Positions 8,422-17,631 of a stretch of 60,359 nt of DNA are shown piece by piece. Source of the stretch: Cereibacter ovatus (GTDB lineage Bacteria > Pseudomonadota > Alphaproteobacteria > Rhodobacterales > Rhodobacteraceae); contig NZ_OAOQ01000021.1 in the NCBI RefSeq assembly GCF_900207575.1, positions 1 through 60,359 of the forward strand. Direction: 5' to 3'. Under the pieces are notes generated by a model that was given only the letters and a program-made list of their open reading frames with translations, searched no databases and was not told the origin of the DNA. Positions within the stretch are counted from its first letter, which is position 1; every line of letters starts with the position of its first letter. A program made the position numbers and the translations under genes.

Positions 8422-9377
8422 GCGGCCCCATCGTCGCCGCTGTCGTGATCGGCCGCAACGAGGGCGCGCGGCTTGCGCGCTGCCTCGGCTCGCTTTCGGG
8501 GGTGGCGCGGCTGGTCTATGTCGATTCCGGCTCGACCGATGGCAGCCTTGATCTGGCACGCCGCCACGGCGCCGAGGTGGTCGCGCTTGACCCCGCGCAG
8601 CCCTTCACCGCGGCACGGGCCCGCAATGCGGGCTTGGCGCAGCTTCTGGCCGGGGCCGAGGCGCCCGACCATATCCAGTTCGTCGATGGCGATTGCGAGT
8701 TGCGCGAAGGCTGGCTGGCCACGGCCACCGCCTTCCTGGACAGCCACCCCCGGGCCGCCGTGGCCTGCGGCCGCCGGCGCGAACGTCACCCGGACGCATC
8801 GGTCTACAACCGTCTGATCGACCGCGAATGGGATACGCCGGTGGGCCGAACCCGCGCCTGCGGCGGCGATGCGCTGATCCGGACCCGCGCGCTGACGGCG
8901 GTCGGGGGCTACAATCCCGGCCTGATCGCCGGCGAGGAACCCGAGCTTTGCCTGCGCCTGCGTCAGGCCGGCTGGGAGATCTGGCGCCTCGACCACGAAA
9001 TGACCTGGCACGACGCCGCCATGACCCGCTTTGCGCAATGGTGGACACGGGCCCGGCGGGCGGGGCACGCCTATGCCGAAGGGGCGGCGCTGCACGGCCG
9101 GACAGCCGAGCGCCACAATGTGGCCCCGATGCGCCGCGCGCTGATCTGGGGGGCGGGCGTTCCGCTGGGGGCGCTGGTCTCTGCCACAGTGTCGCCCTGG
9201 GGGGGACTGCTGCTGCTGGCCTGGCCTGCGCAGGTGATCCGGTTGGGCCTGCGCGACGGCGACTGGGTGCGGGCCTGTTTTCTGACCCTGGGCAAGCTGC
9301 CCGAGATGCTGGGCGTCATGCAATTCCATCTGCGCCGCATCGGTGGGCAACGGGGTCGACTCATCGAATACAAGTAA
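8418..9377 (+). CDS. Glycosyltransferase family 2
   Basis: This 319-residue GT-A protein opens MSGPIVAAVVIGRNEGARLA, continues with YVDSGSTDGSLDLARR and carries the metal-binding QFVDGDCELREGW. A C-terminal hydrophobic segment (about 238-262) suggests membrane association. The ATG overlaps the sulfotransferase TGA (ATGA at 8418-8421), which fixes the start. It closes the first plus-strand assembly run, and a 359-bp gap follows. Sugar specificity is unknown. Confidence 0.92.
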   Translation: MSGPIVAAVVIGRNEGARLARCLGSLSGVARLVYVDSGSTDGSLDLARRHGAEVVALDPAQPFTAARARNAGLAQLLAGAEAPDHIQFVDGDCELREGWLATATAFLDSHPRAAVACGRRRERHPDASVYNRLIDREWDTPVGRTRACGGDALIRTRALTAVGGYNPGLIAGEEPELCLRLRQAGWEIWRLDHEMTWHDAAMTRFAQWWTRARRAGHAYAEGAALHGRTAERHNVAPMRRALIWGAGVPLGALVSATVSPWGGLLLLAWPAQVIRLGLRDGDWVRACFLTLGKLPEMLGVMQFHLRRIGGQRGRLIEYK

Positions 9378-9736
9378 GGCGCGGCCGGCCGGCGGCACCA
9401 CAAGACGCCCCAAGGAAGGCCGCCGCCTGGCATCCGCACAGATCGTCTGCCGATGGGCACCGGCGATCTGTTAATGCGCTGTAATAAAAACCACTTTTTT
9501 CCAGACCCCCGCCCCGTCGAAGGCGTCCGAAAAATCTCAAATCAACACGATTTACATCCTCAGGTTGATAGACCCCGACCCCACGCCCCCATGGATTTAT
9601 TTTCCGCACAACCGCAATAAGGCAGAAATCTGTTTGAAATCTGGTTTATTCTGGCGCGAATTGTGGTATCTGATGGATGTGCGGCTCATCGGGATGCATG
9701 AGTCTGGCGTGACTTATTTGCAACGGGGAATTTGGC
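9378..9736. other. Intergenic leader of the first VPLPA-CTERM gene
   Basis: This 359-bp gap has no convincing ORF. It is clearly more AT-rich than its neighbours (for example TAATAAAAACC near 9482 and the stretch 9590-9670), as expected for a promoter and 5' leader of the gene at 9737. I could not identify a definite -35/-10 pair. A GGGGAATTT lies 5-13 nt before the start and could act as a weak ribosome binding site. Confidence 0.4.
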
Positions 9737-10408
9737 ATGAGAAACTACATTGGAACTGCAGGCGCCGCGGTCTTGGCGCTGATGATGGGCACGGCCTCCT
9801 ATGGCGCGACCATAGACTTCACCGATTCCGCCAGCTTTGATTCCAGCGGTCACGTGTTCACCGGCACGCAGGCGGGTGGCTGGAGCCTCGAAGGTTTCGA
9901 CCAACCTCCGTTCCTGACCGCCGTGCCCCATGACAAATGCGACGACGAAGCCGGCGACACGCTCGTGTGCGACAATGACGGGATCGGCGTGGGCGCCAGC
10001 GACGAGGTTCCGGCGACCGAAAAGATCACCAAGTATCTGACGATCACCTTCGACAAGATAGTGAAACTGACCGCCTTCTACACGCTCGACACCTATCTGG
10101 TCACGGGGACCGACATCGGCGAGAAGGCCTATGTCAGCCTTGGGGCCGGGCCGGGCGCCGAACTTGCCACGGCATTCGCAACGAAATCGAATGGCGCAGG
10201 CTACGCTTCGGCCTCGGGGATTGGCGTGAACGGGCAGATCTTCACCTTCTGGACCGTGTATGAGGCCAACGACGAACGCGCCCTTGCCGACTTCGCGCTG
10301 GCCGGGATCGATGTCACGCCGGTTCCGCTGCCGGCCGGCCTGCTGCTGATGGGCACCGCCCTGGGTGGTCTGGGCTTTGCGGCGCGCCGCCGGAAAGCGG
10401 CCGTCTGA
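9737..10408 (+). CDS. VPLPA-CTERM sorting-domain surface protein
   Basis: This 223-residue exported protein has an N-terminal signal peptide (basic start, hydrophobic core AAVLALMMGTASYGA, mature part from about residue 22). The mature part is acidic, Thr/Asp-rich and beta-structured, with a Cys pair around KCDDEAGDTLVCDN. The C-terminus is the tripartite sorting signal: VPLPAGLLLMGTALGGLGFA as motif plus transmembrane helix, then the basic tail ARRRKAAV. This is the substrate signature of exosortase D, which is encoded at 22699. The protein should be cleaved at VPLPA and moved to the envelope or the polysaccharide. The mature domain matches no family I know. A strong terminator follows. Confidence 0.93.
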   Translation: MRNYIGTAGAAVLALMMGTASYGATIDFTDSASFDSSGHVFTGTQAGGWSLEGFDQPPFLTAVPHDKCDDEAGDTLVCDNDGIGVGASDEVPATEKITKYLTITFDKIVKLTAFYTLDTYLVTGTDIGEKAYVSLGAGPGAELATAFATKSNGAGYASASGIGVNGQIFTFWTVYEANDERALADFALAGIDVTPVPLPAGLLLMGTALGGLGFAARRRKAAV

Positions 10409-10439
10409 GACCGCGACGGTTCCGATCGCGACACCAGGC

Positions 10440-10470
10440 AAAGACGGGGAGGGTTCTCCCCGTCTTTTTT
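10440..10470 (+). terminator. Rho-independent terminator after the VPLPA-CTERM gene
   Basis: A perfect 12-bp stem (10440-10451 with 10456-10467, arm AAAGACGGGGAG), a GGTT loop and a T-run ending at 10470 form a textbook intrinsic terminator 31 bp after the stop codon. It isolates this gene from the flippase gene downstream. Confidence 0.93.
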
Positions 10471-10592
10471 ATTCCGGGGCTTTCTGCGACAACCGACGCT
10501 CGGATGACAAACGATCTGGCATGCGGAACGGGCGGCCGGTATCAGGGTCTGCCAGAACTGGGTGAAACATCGGGCAGAGCGAACCTCAGACG

Positions 10593-11951
10593 TTGAAGAC
10601 CAAATTTTCCCGGTTTCTGTCGGACGAGGGTCTGCGCGCCCGCGCCATGCGCGGCTCGGCACTGACGGTCCTTGATGTCGGGGGGGCGAACCTGCTGCGG
10701 CTGGTTTCGAACCTGATCCTGACCCGGCTGCTGTTTCCCGAAGCCTTCGGCCTGATGGCCGTCGTGCAGGTGTTCCTGAGCGGGCTTCAGATGTTCTCGG
10801 ACATCGGCATCACCACTTCGATCCTGCAGAACCGGCGCGGCGACGATCCCGCCTTCCTGAACACGGCCTGGACCATGCAGATCCTGCGCGGCTTCGGACT
10901 GTGGCTGGGGGCCTGCGCGCTGGCCTGGCCGGCGGCCGCACTTTATGACGCGCCGATCCTGATGCTGCTGCTGCCGGTGGCAGGTCTTCAGGCGGTGATC
11001 ACAGGCTTTGCCACCACCAAGACCGCCGAGGCGAACCGCCACCTGCGACTGGGTCGGCAAACCGTTCTGAATCTTGGCTGGCAGACGGCGGGCATCGCAG
11101 TGACGGCCCTGTTTGCCTGGTGGCTGGAATCGGTCTGGGCGCTGGTGATCGGGGGGCTGATCACCGTGGCGCTCAGAACCGTTCACATGCACATCACGCT
11201 GCCCGGCACCCCGAACCGGCTGCACTGGGACTGGGAAATCGTTCGCGAGATGGTCGGCTTTGGCCGGTTCATCTTCCTTGGAACGCTGGCAAGCTTCTTC
11301 ATCAACCAAAGCGACAAGCTGCTTCTGGGCATGTTCGTGACCCTGGCGCAGCTTGGCATCTACAATGTCGGCTATTTCCTGGGCGCGGCGCCACTGCTGG
11401 TCACCAAGGCCCTGTCAGGCAAGGTGATCGTGCCACTTTACCGGATGCGTTCGCCCGCGGAAAGCCGCGAGAACCGGGCCAAGGTGCTGCGGGCGCGACG
11501 CCTGCTGATTGCGGGCAGCCTTGCGCTGACCGTGCCGTTTTCGCTGGGTGGGCCACCGCTGATCGGGCTGCTTTACGATCCCCGCTATGCGATGGCAGGG
11601 GCGGTCGTCTCGCTGGCCGCGCTGTCGGTGGTGCCGCAGATCGTTTTTGCCTCTTATGGCGGGATGCTGCTGGCCCACGGCGATTCAAGGCGCCACTTCC
11701 ATCTCGTGATGCTGACGGCGCTGCTGCAAGTGGCTTTTCTGTTCGCGGGGATCTGGCTGTTCGGCGTGGTGGGGGCGGTGCTGGCGCCCGGCGTGGCCTG
11801 GCTGACCGCCTATCCGGTGATTTCCCGCTATGCCCGGATCTACAACGCCGACGACCGCTGGGGCGAGGCGGTGCTGCTGGCGCTGGGGCTGGGGCTTAAC
11901 GGCTATGCCTGCTATCTCCATGCCGCCGACATTGCGGCATGGCTGCCCTAG
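10593..11951 (+). CDS. Oligosaccharide flippase family protein (Wzx-like)
   Basis: This 452-residue polytopic membrane protein of the MATE/MOP superfamily should translocate lipid-linked repeat units to the periplasmic face. The N-terminus LRARAMRGSALTVLDVGGAN followed by NLILTRLLFPEAFGLMAVVQ is the conserved start of this family in Rhodobacteraceae. About twelve hydrophobic helices follow to the C-terminus. The predicted start is a TTG at 10593, chosen because the preceding residues (MKTKFSRFLSDEG) look family-like; ATG 10647 is the alternative. It follows the terminator at 10440-10470, so it must have its own promoter in 10471-10592. Confidence 0.92.
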   Translation: MKTKFSRFLSDEGLRARAMRGSALTVLDVGGANLLRLVSNLILTRLLFPEAFGLMAVVQVFLSGLQMFSDIGITTSILQNRRGDDPAFLNTAWTMQILRGFGLWLGACALAWPAAALYDAPILMLLLPVAGLQAVITGFATTKTAEANRHLRLGRQTVLNLGWQTAGIAVTALFAWWLESVWALVIGGLITVALRTVHMHITLPGTPNRLHWDWEIVREMVGFGRFIFLGTLASFFINQSDKLLLGMFVTLAQLGIYNVGYFLGAAPLLVTKALSGKVIVPLYRMRSPAESRENRAKVLRARRLLIAGSLALTVPFSLGGPPLIGLLYDPRYAMAGAVVSLAALSVVPQIVFASYGGMLLAHGDSRRHFHLVMLTALLQVAFLFAGIWLFGVVGAVLAPGVAWLTAYPVISRYARIYNADDRWGEAVLLALGLGLNGYACYLHAADIAAWLP

Positions 11952-12140
11952 GGCCGGCCACAGCACCGCCTTGAAGATGCCCGCAGCGGCTGTAAGGTTG
12001 ATCGCTGTAAAGTTGGCCGGGGGCAGGCTGCTGCACGCTTGGCAGTCAACCCGCGCACCCGGGACGTGTGGGTTGGGCCTGTGGCGACCCTATTTTCGTT
12101 GATATGATTTTTGCGGACATTGGTCTGGAAGGTGACTGCC

Positions 12141-14609
12141 GTGTTTCAATCAAGACTCCTTGTCGCTTTGGTGTTCTGTGTGATGCTTGCCGCGTGCAAG
12201 ACCGATCAGGAACGCGCTGACGAAGCCTATGAACGCGGGCTGGCCCTGCTTGCGGCGGGCGACGAGGCCCGCGCCCGGGTCGAGTTCCGCAACGCGACCA
12301 CCGCCGAGGTCAATCATGTCGGCGCGCAGACCCAGCTTGGCCGGCTGTTCCAGCGCGAAGGCGCCACACGCGCCGCCTTCCGTGCCTATCTGCGGGTGGC
12401 CGAGGCGGACCCGACCAATCTTGAAGCGGTCTCGACCCTGGCGCGGATCGCCTTCCGCCAGCAGGAATGGGACATTTTCGAACGCTACGCCCTGCGTGCG
12501 CTTGAACTGGCGCCGGCCGATCCCGGCGTGAAGGTCATCGGCCTTGCGCGCCAGTATCGACAGGCGGTGCTGGACAAGGATCAGGCCCGCCGGCAATCGC
12601 TGCTGGCCGAGGGCGAGGCGCTGTCGGCGCAACAGGGCGACGACATGCTGCTGCGCTTCGTGCTGATTGACAGCTATGTCACCGATGGCCGCCCCCGCGA
12701 TGCGCTGGCCCAGATCGATGCGGCCCTGGCCACCGACCCGAAAAATCCCGGCCTTCACACCATGAAGCTTCAGGTTCTGGGCCGGCTTGAGGATATCGAC
12801 GGGATCGGCGCCGAGTTGCACCGCGCGGTCGAGGTCTTCCCCAACGACAAGTCCTACAAAGAGGCGCTGATGCGCTATCTTGTGACGCTGGGGCGCGTCG
12901 ATGAGGCCGAGGCTTTCCTGCGGGCCGAGATCGACAAGCGTCAACTTCCCCCCGGCGTCCCGGAAGAAAACGACAAGCAGAAGACCGCCCGGGACGAGGC
13001 ACTGGGGGCCGCCATCGTCGATCTGGTGCAGTTCCTGAAGATCGTCCGCGGCAACGACGCGGCCTTGGCCGAATTGCAGACGCGGCTGACCCCCGAGACC
13101 CACAAGCTGCGCGCCCTGCGCGCGACACTCGACTATGAAATGGGCCGGCGTGACGCGGCGATTTCGGAAATGGAGACGCTGGTCGGTCTGCCCGAGGACG
13201 CCCTGCCCCCCGAGGATCGGCAGAACTTCAAGGTGGTACTGGCCGGGATGCTGGCGCAGAACGGCAACGAGGTGGGCGCGCGGCGGACGGTCGAAGAGGT
13301 GCTTCAGACCGATCCGAACAATGTCGAGGCACTGAAGTTCAAGGCGGTCTGGCTGATCGACGAGGACAAGACGGCCGAGGCGGTCTCGGCGCTGCGCACG
13401 GCATTGGCCGCAAGCCCCGACGATACCGCCGCCCTGACGCTGATGGCGCGGGCCCATGAACGGGCGGGCAATACCGATCTGATGCTTGAATCGCTGGCGC
13501 TGGCGGTCGACGCCTCGAAGACCGCGCCCGAGTCGTCGCTGCGCTATGCCCAGGCGCTGGTCAGGGCCAAGCGTCTGGATCAGGCCGAATCGGTTCTGGT
13601 GGCGGCGCTGCGTCTGGTGCCCGAGGATGTGGCGCTTTTGACCGCGCTGGGGCAGGTGCAACTGACCCGCGACAACCGGCCGCTGGCGCGTCAGACGCTG
13701 CAACGGCTGGCGGCGCTGACCTCAAACGAGGCGCGCCGCGCGGCGGCCGATCTGGAACTGCGGCTGATCGAACGCGAGCAGGGCACCGAACAGGCGCTGC
13801 AATATCTGGGTTCGCTGGCGGGCGACGAGAACGAGCGTGCGAAACTGGCGCTGATCCGGGCGCAGCTGCTGTCGGGCAAGACCGACGAGGCGCTGGCCTA
13901 TGCCAACGAACTGGTGGCGGCCAGGCCCGACGATCCGTCCTACCGCTATTTCCGCGCCCTCGCGCGGGCGGCGGCGCAGGATTACGCCGCGGCCGAGCAG
14001 GACCTGACCGAGCTTTTGCGCAAGAACCCGAAGCTGGTGCAACCCTGGCTGCAACTGGCGCGGCTGCGCGGCATCACCGACTCGCAAGAGCGGCTTCAGG
14101 CCACGCTGGACGAGGCGCTGGCCGAACTGCCGGACGCGCCCGACATCCTGTGGGCCAAGGCCTCTTTCCTGGAACGCAACGGCGATATCGACGGGGCGAT
14201 CGCGATCTATGACACGCTTTACCGCCGCGATTCAGCCGCGATGGTGGTGGCGAACAACCTGGCCTCGTTGCTGGCCACCTACCGCGACGATCCCGAAAGC
14301 CTGGCCCGCGCCGAGGTGATCGCCCGCCGCCTGAAGGATTCCGAACTGCCGGCGTTGCAGGACACCTATGGCTGGATCCTGTTCCGCAACGGCAAGGCCA
14401 CCGAGGCCCTGACCTATCTGGAACCCGCGGCCAAGGGGCTGCCGGGCGATCCGGTGGTGCAGGCCCATCTGGGGCGGGTCTATCACGCCCTGGGTCGTCT
14501 GGACGAGGCCCGAACCCAGCTTGACCTGGCCCGCACGGCCGCGGGCGAACGGCCCTCGGCCACGGTCAAGGGCGCGATCGCGCCGCTGGAAACCGCGCTG
14601 ACCCCGTGA
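12141..14609 (+). CDS. TPR-repeat lipoprotein (PEP-CTERM system PrsT-like)
   Basis: This 822-residue protein is built from roughly 18-20 tetratricopeptide repeats (for example AYERGLALLAAGDEARARVE). The N-terminus has a lipoprotein signal, with the lipobox LAAC followed by KTDQERADEAY. It resembles PrsT, the large TPR lipoprotein of exosortase/EPS loci, thought to scaffold export in the periplasm, comparable with AlgK/PgaA TPR parts. I chose GTG 12141 because GGAAGG at 12127-12132 is well spaced from it; TTG 12111 and GTG 12132 are alternatives. It sits between the flippase and the OPX export gene, supporting a role in export. Confidence 0.88.
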   Translation: MFQSRLLVALVFCVMLAACKTDQERADEAYERGLALLAAGDEARARVEFRNATTAEVNHVGAQTQLGRLFQREGATRAAFRAYLRVAEADPTNLEAVSTLARIAFRQQEWDIFERYALRALELAPADPGVKVIGLARQYRQAVLDKDQARRQSLLAEGEALSAQQGDDMLLRFVLIDSYVTDGRPRDALAQIDAALATDPKNPGLHTMKLQVLGRLEDIDGIGAELHRAVEVFPNDKSYKEALMRYLVTLGRVDEAEAFLRAEIDKRQLPPGVPEENDKQKTARDEALGAAIVDLVQFLKIVRGNDAALAELQTRLTPETHKLRALRATLDYEMGRRDAAISEMETLVGLPEDALPPEDRQNFKVVLAGMLAQNGNEVGARRTVEEVLQTDPNNVEALKFKAVWLIDEDKTAEAVSALRTALAASPDDTAALTLMARAHERAGNTDLMLESLALAVDASKTAPESSLRYAQALVRAKRLDQAESVLVAALRLVPEDVALLTALGQVQLTRDNRPLARQTLQRLAALTSNEARRAAADLELRLIEREQGTEQALQYLGSLAGDENERAKLALIRAQLLSGKTDEALAYANELVAARPDDPSYRYFRALARAAAQDYAAAEQDLTELLRKNPKLVQPWLQLARLRGITDSQERLQATLDEALAELPDAPDILWAKASFLERNGDIDGAIAIYDTLYRRDSAAMVVANNLASLLATYRDDPESLARAEVIARRLKDSELPALQDTYGWILFRNGKATEALTYLEPAAKGLPGDPVVQAHLGRVYHALGRLDEARTQLDLARTAAGERPSATVKGAIAPLETALTP

Positions 14610-14750
14610 TCCGGGGCCAGTGGCGCAACCATCACAGCGGGTCGATAGTTGGCCCGGCGGCGGCCTTGGCTGTTGCCTGGGCCGGATTTTTCCGCAGTAT
14701 CAACGGAAATCGGCGGGGGAATGCCCCCTCCGGACCATTTGAGGCATGAC

Positions 14751-15368
14751 ATGAAGAAAGTTCTTCTTGCGATTTTCGGCTTTGTGCTTCTGGCAGGCGC
14801 TGCGGCGGCCCAGAGCGACTACCGCATCAAGTCCGGGGATACGATCGCCGTCGAGGTGCTTGAAGATCAGCAGCTCAACCGTTCGCTTCTGGTGCTGCCC
14901 GATGGCACGGTCAACTTCCCCTTCGCCGGAACGATCCGCGCCGGCGGGCAGACCGTGGATGAGGTGCGTCAGGCCATCGCCTCGGGGATTGCGGGCAACT
15001 TCGCCTCGCCGCCCACGGTGTTCGTCACCGTCAGCGGGCTGCGCCCCGAGCCGCCGCCCGTCGCGGGCACGGCGGGGGTCGCCGCCACCGGCCCGGTGAT
15101 CGGGATCTATTTCCTGGGCGAGGTCAAGACGCCCGGCCGTCAGGCCGTGGCCCCCGGTACCACCTTCCTGCAAGCCGTGGCGCTTTCGGGCGGGTTCACC
15201 CCCTTCGCCGCCACCAAGCGCATCCAGTTGCGCCGGACGGTGGAAGGCGTGCCCAAGGTCTACAGCATCAACTACCGCGCATTGTCGAACGGGGCCGCGC
15301 TTGCCCAGGACATCGTCCTTCAGGAAGGCGACGTGATCCTGACGCCGGAACGCCGGCTGTTCGAGTGA
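14751..15368 (+). CDS. Polysaccharide export protein (OPX/Wza family)
   Basis: This 205-residue secreted protein has a signal peptide (MKKVLLAIFGFVLLAGAAAA, cleaved about residue 21), then a polysaccharide export (PES) domain opening YRIKSGDTIAVEVLEDQQLN with VLPDGTVNFPFAGTIRAGG, and a SLBB-like segment (YFLGEVKTPGRQAVAPGTT). It has no obvious lipobox and is short compared with Wza (about 380 residues), so it probably works with a separate outer-membrane barrel. That barrel is likely the next gene, which overlaps by GTGA. It forms the periplasmic/outer-membrane channel for the polymer. Confidence 0.93.
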   Translation: MKKVLLAIFGFVLLAGAAAAQSDYRIKSGDTIAVEVLEDQQLNRSLLVLPDGTVNFPFAGTIRAGGQTVDEVRQAIASGIAGNFASPPTVFVTVSGLRPEPPPVAGTAGVAATGPVIGIYFLGEVKTPGRQAVAPGTTFLQAVALSGGFTPFAATKRIQLRRTVEGVPKVYSINYRALSNGAALAQDIVLQEGDVILTPERRLFE

Positions 15369-16738
15369 CCGGACATCGGGGGGCCAGATCCGTGACGCGC
15401 ATCCCTGCCAGCGCCGTGGCCCTTGCCGCCCTTGCGATCAGCTGGTCTGTGTCAGCCGTGCGGGCCGACCCGGGGTTTGAGGCCCGCCTGACCCTGTCGC
15501 AGGGTCTGAAATCGATCGAGAAAAGCGGCGGCACCATCGAACCCGGCGACGAAGGCTTCAGATCCACCACCGCGCTGGATTTCGGCCTGACCAGTGTCAC
15601 CTCGTACCAGCGGTTCGGGATCGGGGTCGGCGCGGATCTGGACTATATTCCCGACGCGGCCGACACGTTCTCGACCTCGCGGGAAGTGGCCAACCTCGGC
15701 TACGAGATCCAGAGCCGGCAGTCGCAGTTCAACATCGATCTGGGCTACCGCAGCGTCGATATCGAGGACAGCGTCTTTCTGGACGAACTGACCGGCGAGG
15801 ATGTGATCGCCGACGATGGCCGCCGCGAGATCGTCAGCATTTCCAGCGCGCTTCTGATGGGTCGCGAGGCGCCGCTGTCGTTCTCGCTGCGTCAGCAGCA
15901 ATCGGAGTCGCGCTATACCGACACCACCGATCCCGACCTGCGCGACAGCACCTCGCGGTCGGTCGCGGCCGAACTGGGGCTGCGCGTCTCGCCTCTGGTG
16001 ACGCTGAAGGCCGATGCGTCCTGGAGCGATTACGATCAGGACGGGCCGGATGGCAACTGGCGCACCACCCGCCGCGCAGGGCTGGGGGCCAGCTATCAGC
16101 TGTCGCCGATCACCGCGCTTTCGGCCGGGATCAACTATTCCACCAACCGCACCGACGATCAGGACGACAGCGACGGGCTGGGCTACAGCCTGGGCCTGCG
16201 TCAGGCCCGTCCGAACGGCACCGTTGATCTGTCGCTGTCCAGCTTCGAGACGGTGAACGGCACGCGCAGCGAATTCAGCCTGGGCCGCAGCCTTGATTTT
16301 TCCTGGGGGGTGGCCTCGCTGGCGGTGGGGGCCAGCAAGACCGGCGGGTTCGAAGCCCAGCCGACGATCAACGGCCGGATCGACTATACGCTGGACAAGC
16401 TGAGCAGCTTCAACCTTGCGCTCAGCCAGGCGGCGGTGACCGGGTCCGAGAATGAGGAAACGATCCGCACCCAGCTTTCGGTCGGCTACAGCCGCGAAAT
16501 GACCCCGCGCAGCCGGCTGACGGGCAAGCTGCAACTGTCCGATCGCGACGTTCTGGGTTCGACCTCCGAGGATCAAAGCGTGCTGCGCGCGGATCTGGCC
16601 TATGCCCATGAGATTGGCCAGGACTGGAATCTGGTATCGGGCTATGAATATTCCCGCACCGACCGCGAGATCCTGGAAGACCGCAAGAGCAGCACGCTGT
16701 TTCTGAAGCTGGAAAAGACCTTCGCCTATCGCCCCTGA
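15365..16738 (+). CDS. Outer-membrane beta-barrel protein of the EPS locus
   Basis: This 457-residue protein has a signal peptide (ALAALAISWSVSAVRA) and then an almost regular series of alternating amphipathic strands rich in Ser/Asp/Tyr, such as DFGLTSVTSYQRFGIGVG and the final SSTLFLKLEKTFAYRP. It looks like the 'outer membrane beta-barrel' proteins that accompany PEP-CTERM/EPS loci (EpsL-like). GTG 15365 overlaps the OPX stop (GTGA); GTG 15392 is an alternative nearer the signal peptide. Likely role: the outer-membrane pore partner of the short OPX protein. Confidence 0.85.
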   Translation: MTGHRGARSVTRIPASAVALAALAISWSVSAVRADPGFEARLTLSQGLKSIEKSGGTIEPGDEGFRSTTALDFGLTSVTSYQRFGIGVGADLDYIPDAADTFSTSREVANLGYEIQSRQSQFNIDLGYRSVDIEDSVFLDELTGEDVIADDGRREIVSISSALLMGREAPLSFSLRQQQSESRYTDTTDPDLRDSTSRSVAAELGLRVSPLVTLKADASWSDYDQDGPDGNWRTTRRAGLGASYQLSPITALSAGINYSTNRTDDQDDSDGLGYSLGLRQARPNGTVDLSLSSFETVNGTRSEFSLGRSLDFSWGVASLAVGASKTGGFEAQPTINGRIDYTLDKLSSFNLALSQAAVTGSENEETIRTQLSVGYSREMTPRSRLTGKLQLSDRDVLGSTSEDQSVLRADLAYAHEIGQDWNLVSGYEYSRTDREILEDRKSSTLFLKLEKTFAYRP

Positions 16739-16783
16739 GCCTGCGCCCTTGCCAGGGCTGCCGCAGGGGCCGAACCTTGGGAC

Positions 16784-17515
16784 ATGATCGCACGCCTTCG
16801 CCCCATTCTGCGCGATGCCCTGCCGCCGCTTCGGCAGGCGGCGTTGCTTTATGGCCTCTGCGCGCTTTGTATTCTGATCGAGATCGTCCTTCAGGCCGGC
16901 GACCGGCACTGGCTGGCATCGCCGCGCCTGCGCCAGACCGTCTATGAATATGCCGGCTTCTGGCCGGGCCTGATGGGGCCATGGCAGCCGAACTATCCGC
17001 TGCAACCCTGGGTGATGTTTCTCAGCCATGCCGTCCTGCATGGCGGGCTGCTGCATCTGATCTTCAACATGGCGACACTGTTCAGCCTGGGGTTGCCGGT
17101 GCAGGACCGGGTGGGTCAGCGCGGGCTTGGCCTGCTGCTGCTGGCCTCGGTTCTGTCTGGGGGGCTGGGCTACGGGCTGCTGACCAACAGCCCCAGCCCG
17201 ATGGTCGGCGCCTCGGGCGGGCTGTTCGGACTCGCGGGTGGATTACTCGCATGGAACTACATAGACCGATTCGCTTCGGCGCGGAAACTTTGGCCGGTGC
17301 TGCGTGCGACACTGTTGCTCGTGGCGATGAATGTGGCATTGTGGTGGCTGATGCAGGGCCACCTTGCCTGGCAGACTCACCTTGGTGGCTTCATCGGCGG
17401 CTGGCTGGCCGCGCTGCTGATTGACCCTTCTTCCCGAAATGAACGGGAAGAAAAGCAGTTAGCGGGAACAGACCCGGGCACCTCTTCGAACGATACGAAC
17501 CCCTTGAACGGGTGA
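16784..17515 (+). CDS. Rhomboid family intramembrane serine protease
   Basis: This 243-residue protein has six hydrophobic helices. The catalytic dyad is visible: Ser144 in MVGASGGLFG and His199 in THLGGFIGGW, with the structural HLIFNM motif in helix 2. It cleaves substrate transmembrane helices within the inner membrane. It stands directly after the outer-membrane barrel gene (45 bp) and before the beta-helix protein gene. That context allows a role in releasing surface or secreted proteins, but rhombosortase-type specificity (GlyGly-CTERM) is not shown and no GlyGly-CTERM substrate was seen. The C-terminal 25 residues are polar and unconserved. Confidence 0.92.
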   Translation: MIARLRPILRDALPPLRQAALLYGLCALCILIEIVLQAGDRHWLASPRLRQTVYEYAGFWPGLMGPWQPNYPLQPWVMFLSHAVLHGGLLHLIFNMATLFSLGLPVQDRVGQRGLGLLLLASVLSGGLGYGLLTNSPSPMVGASGGLFGLAGGLLAWNYIDRFASARKLWPVLRATLLLVAMNVALWWLMQGHLAWQTHLGGFIGGWLAALLIDPSSRNEREEKQLAGTDPGTSSNDTNPLNG

Positions 17516-17631
17516 TATTCTTTCGACATTCGCCAAGACAACTTGCGGCTGAGCTGCGCGAACGCGATATATCCGTGGCCGATTTCTGCCGAGCGTTAAC
17601 CAATTTTAGCAGGCTACCGCCGAGGTTGTGA
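17512..17631 (+). CDS. Possible 39-residue coupled ORF (uncertain)
   Basis: A GTG start overlaps the rhomboid stop (GTGA at 17512-17515), followed by 39 codons opening MIFFRHSPRQLAAELRERD and then SVADFCRALTNFS. The peptide looks helix-turn-helix-like and amphipathic rather than random, and the 4-nt overlap is the coupling style of this region. It has no family that I recognise. It could be a gene remnant or chance. Confidence 0.25.
   Translation: MIFFRHSPRQLAAELRERDISVADFCRALTNFSRLPPRL

Noticed and set aside
9708-9728. Sigma-54-like TGGCGTG...TTGCA upstream of the first VPLPA gene
   Set aside because: The GG-to-GC spacing is two bases longer than the invariant sigma-54 distance.
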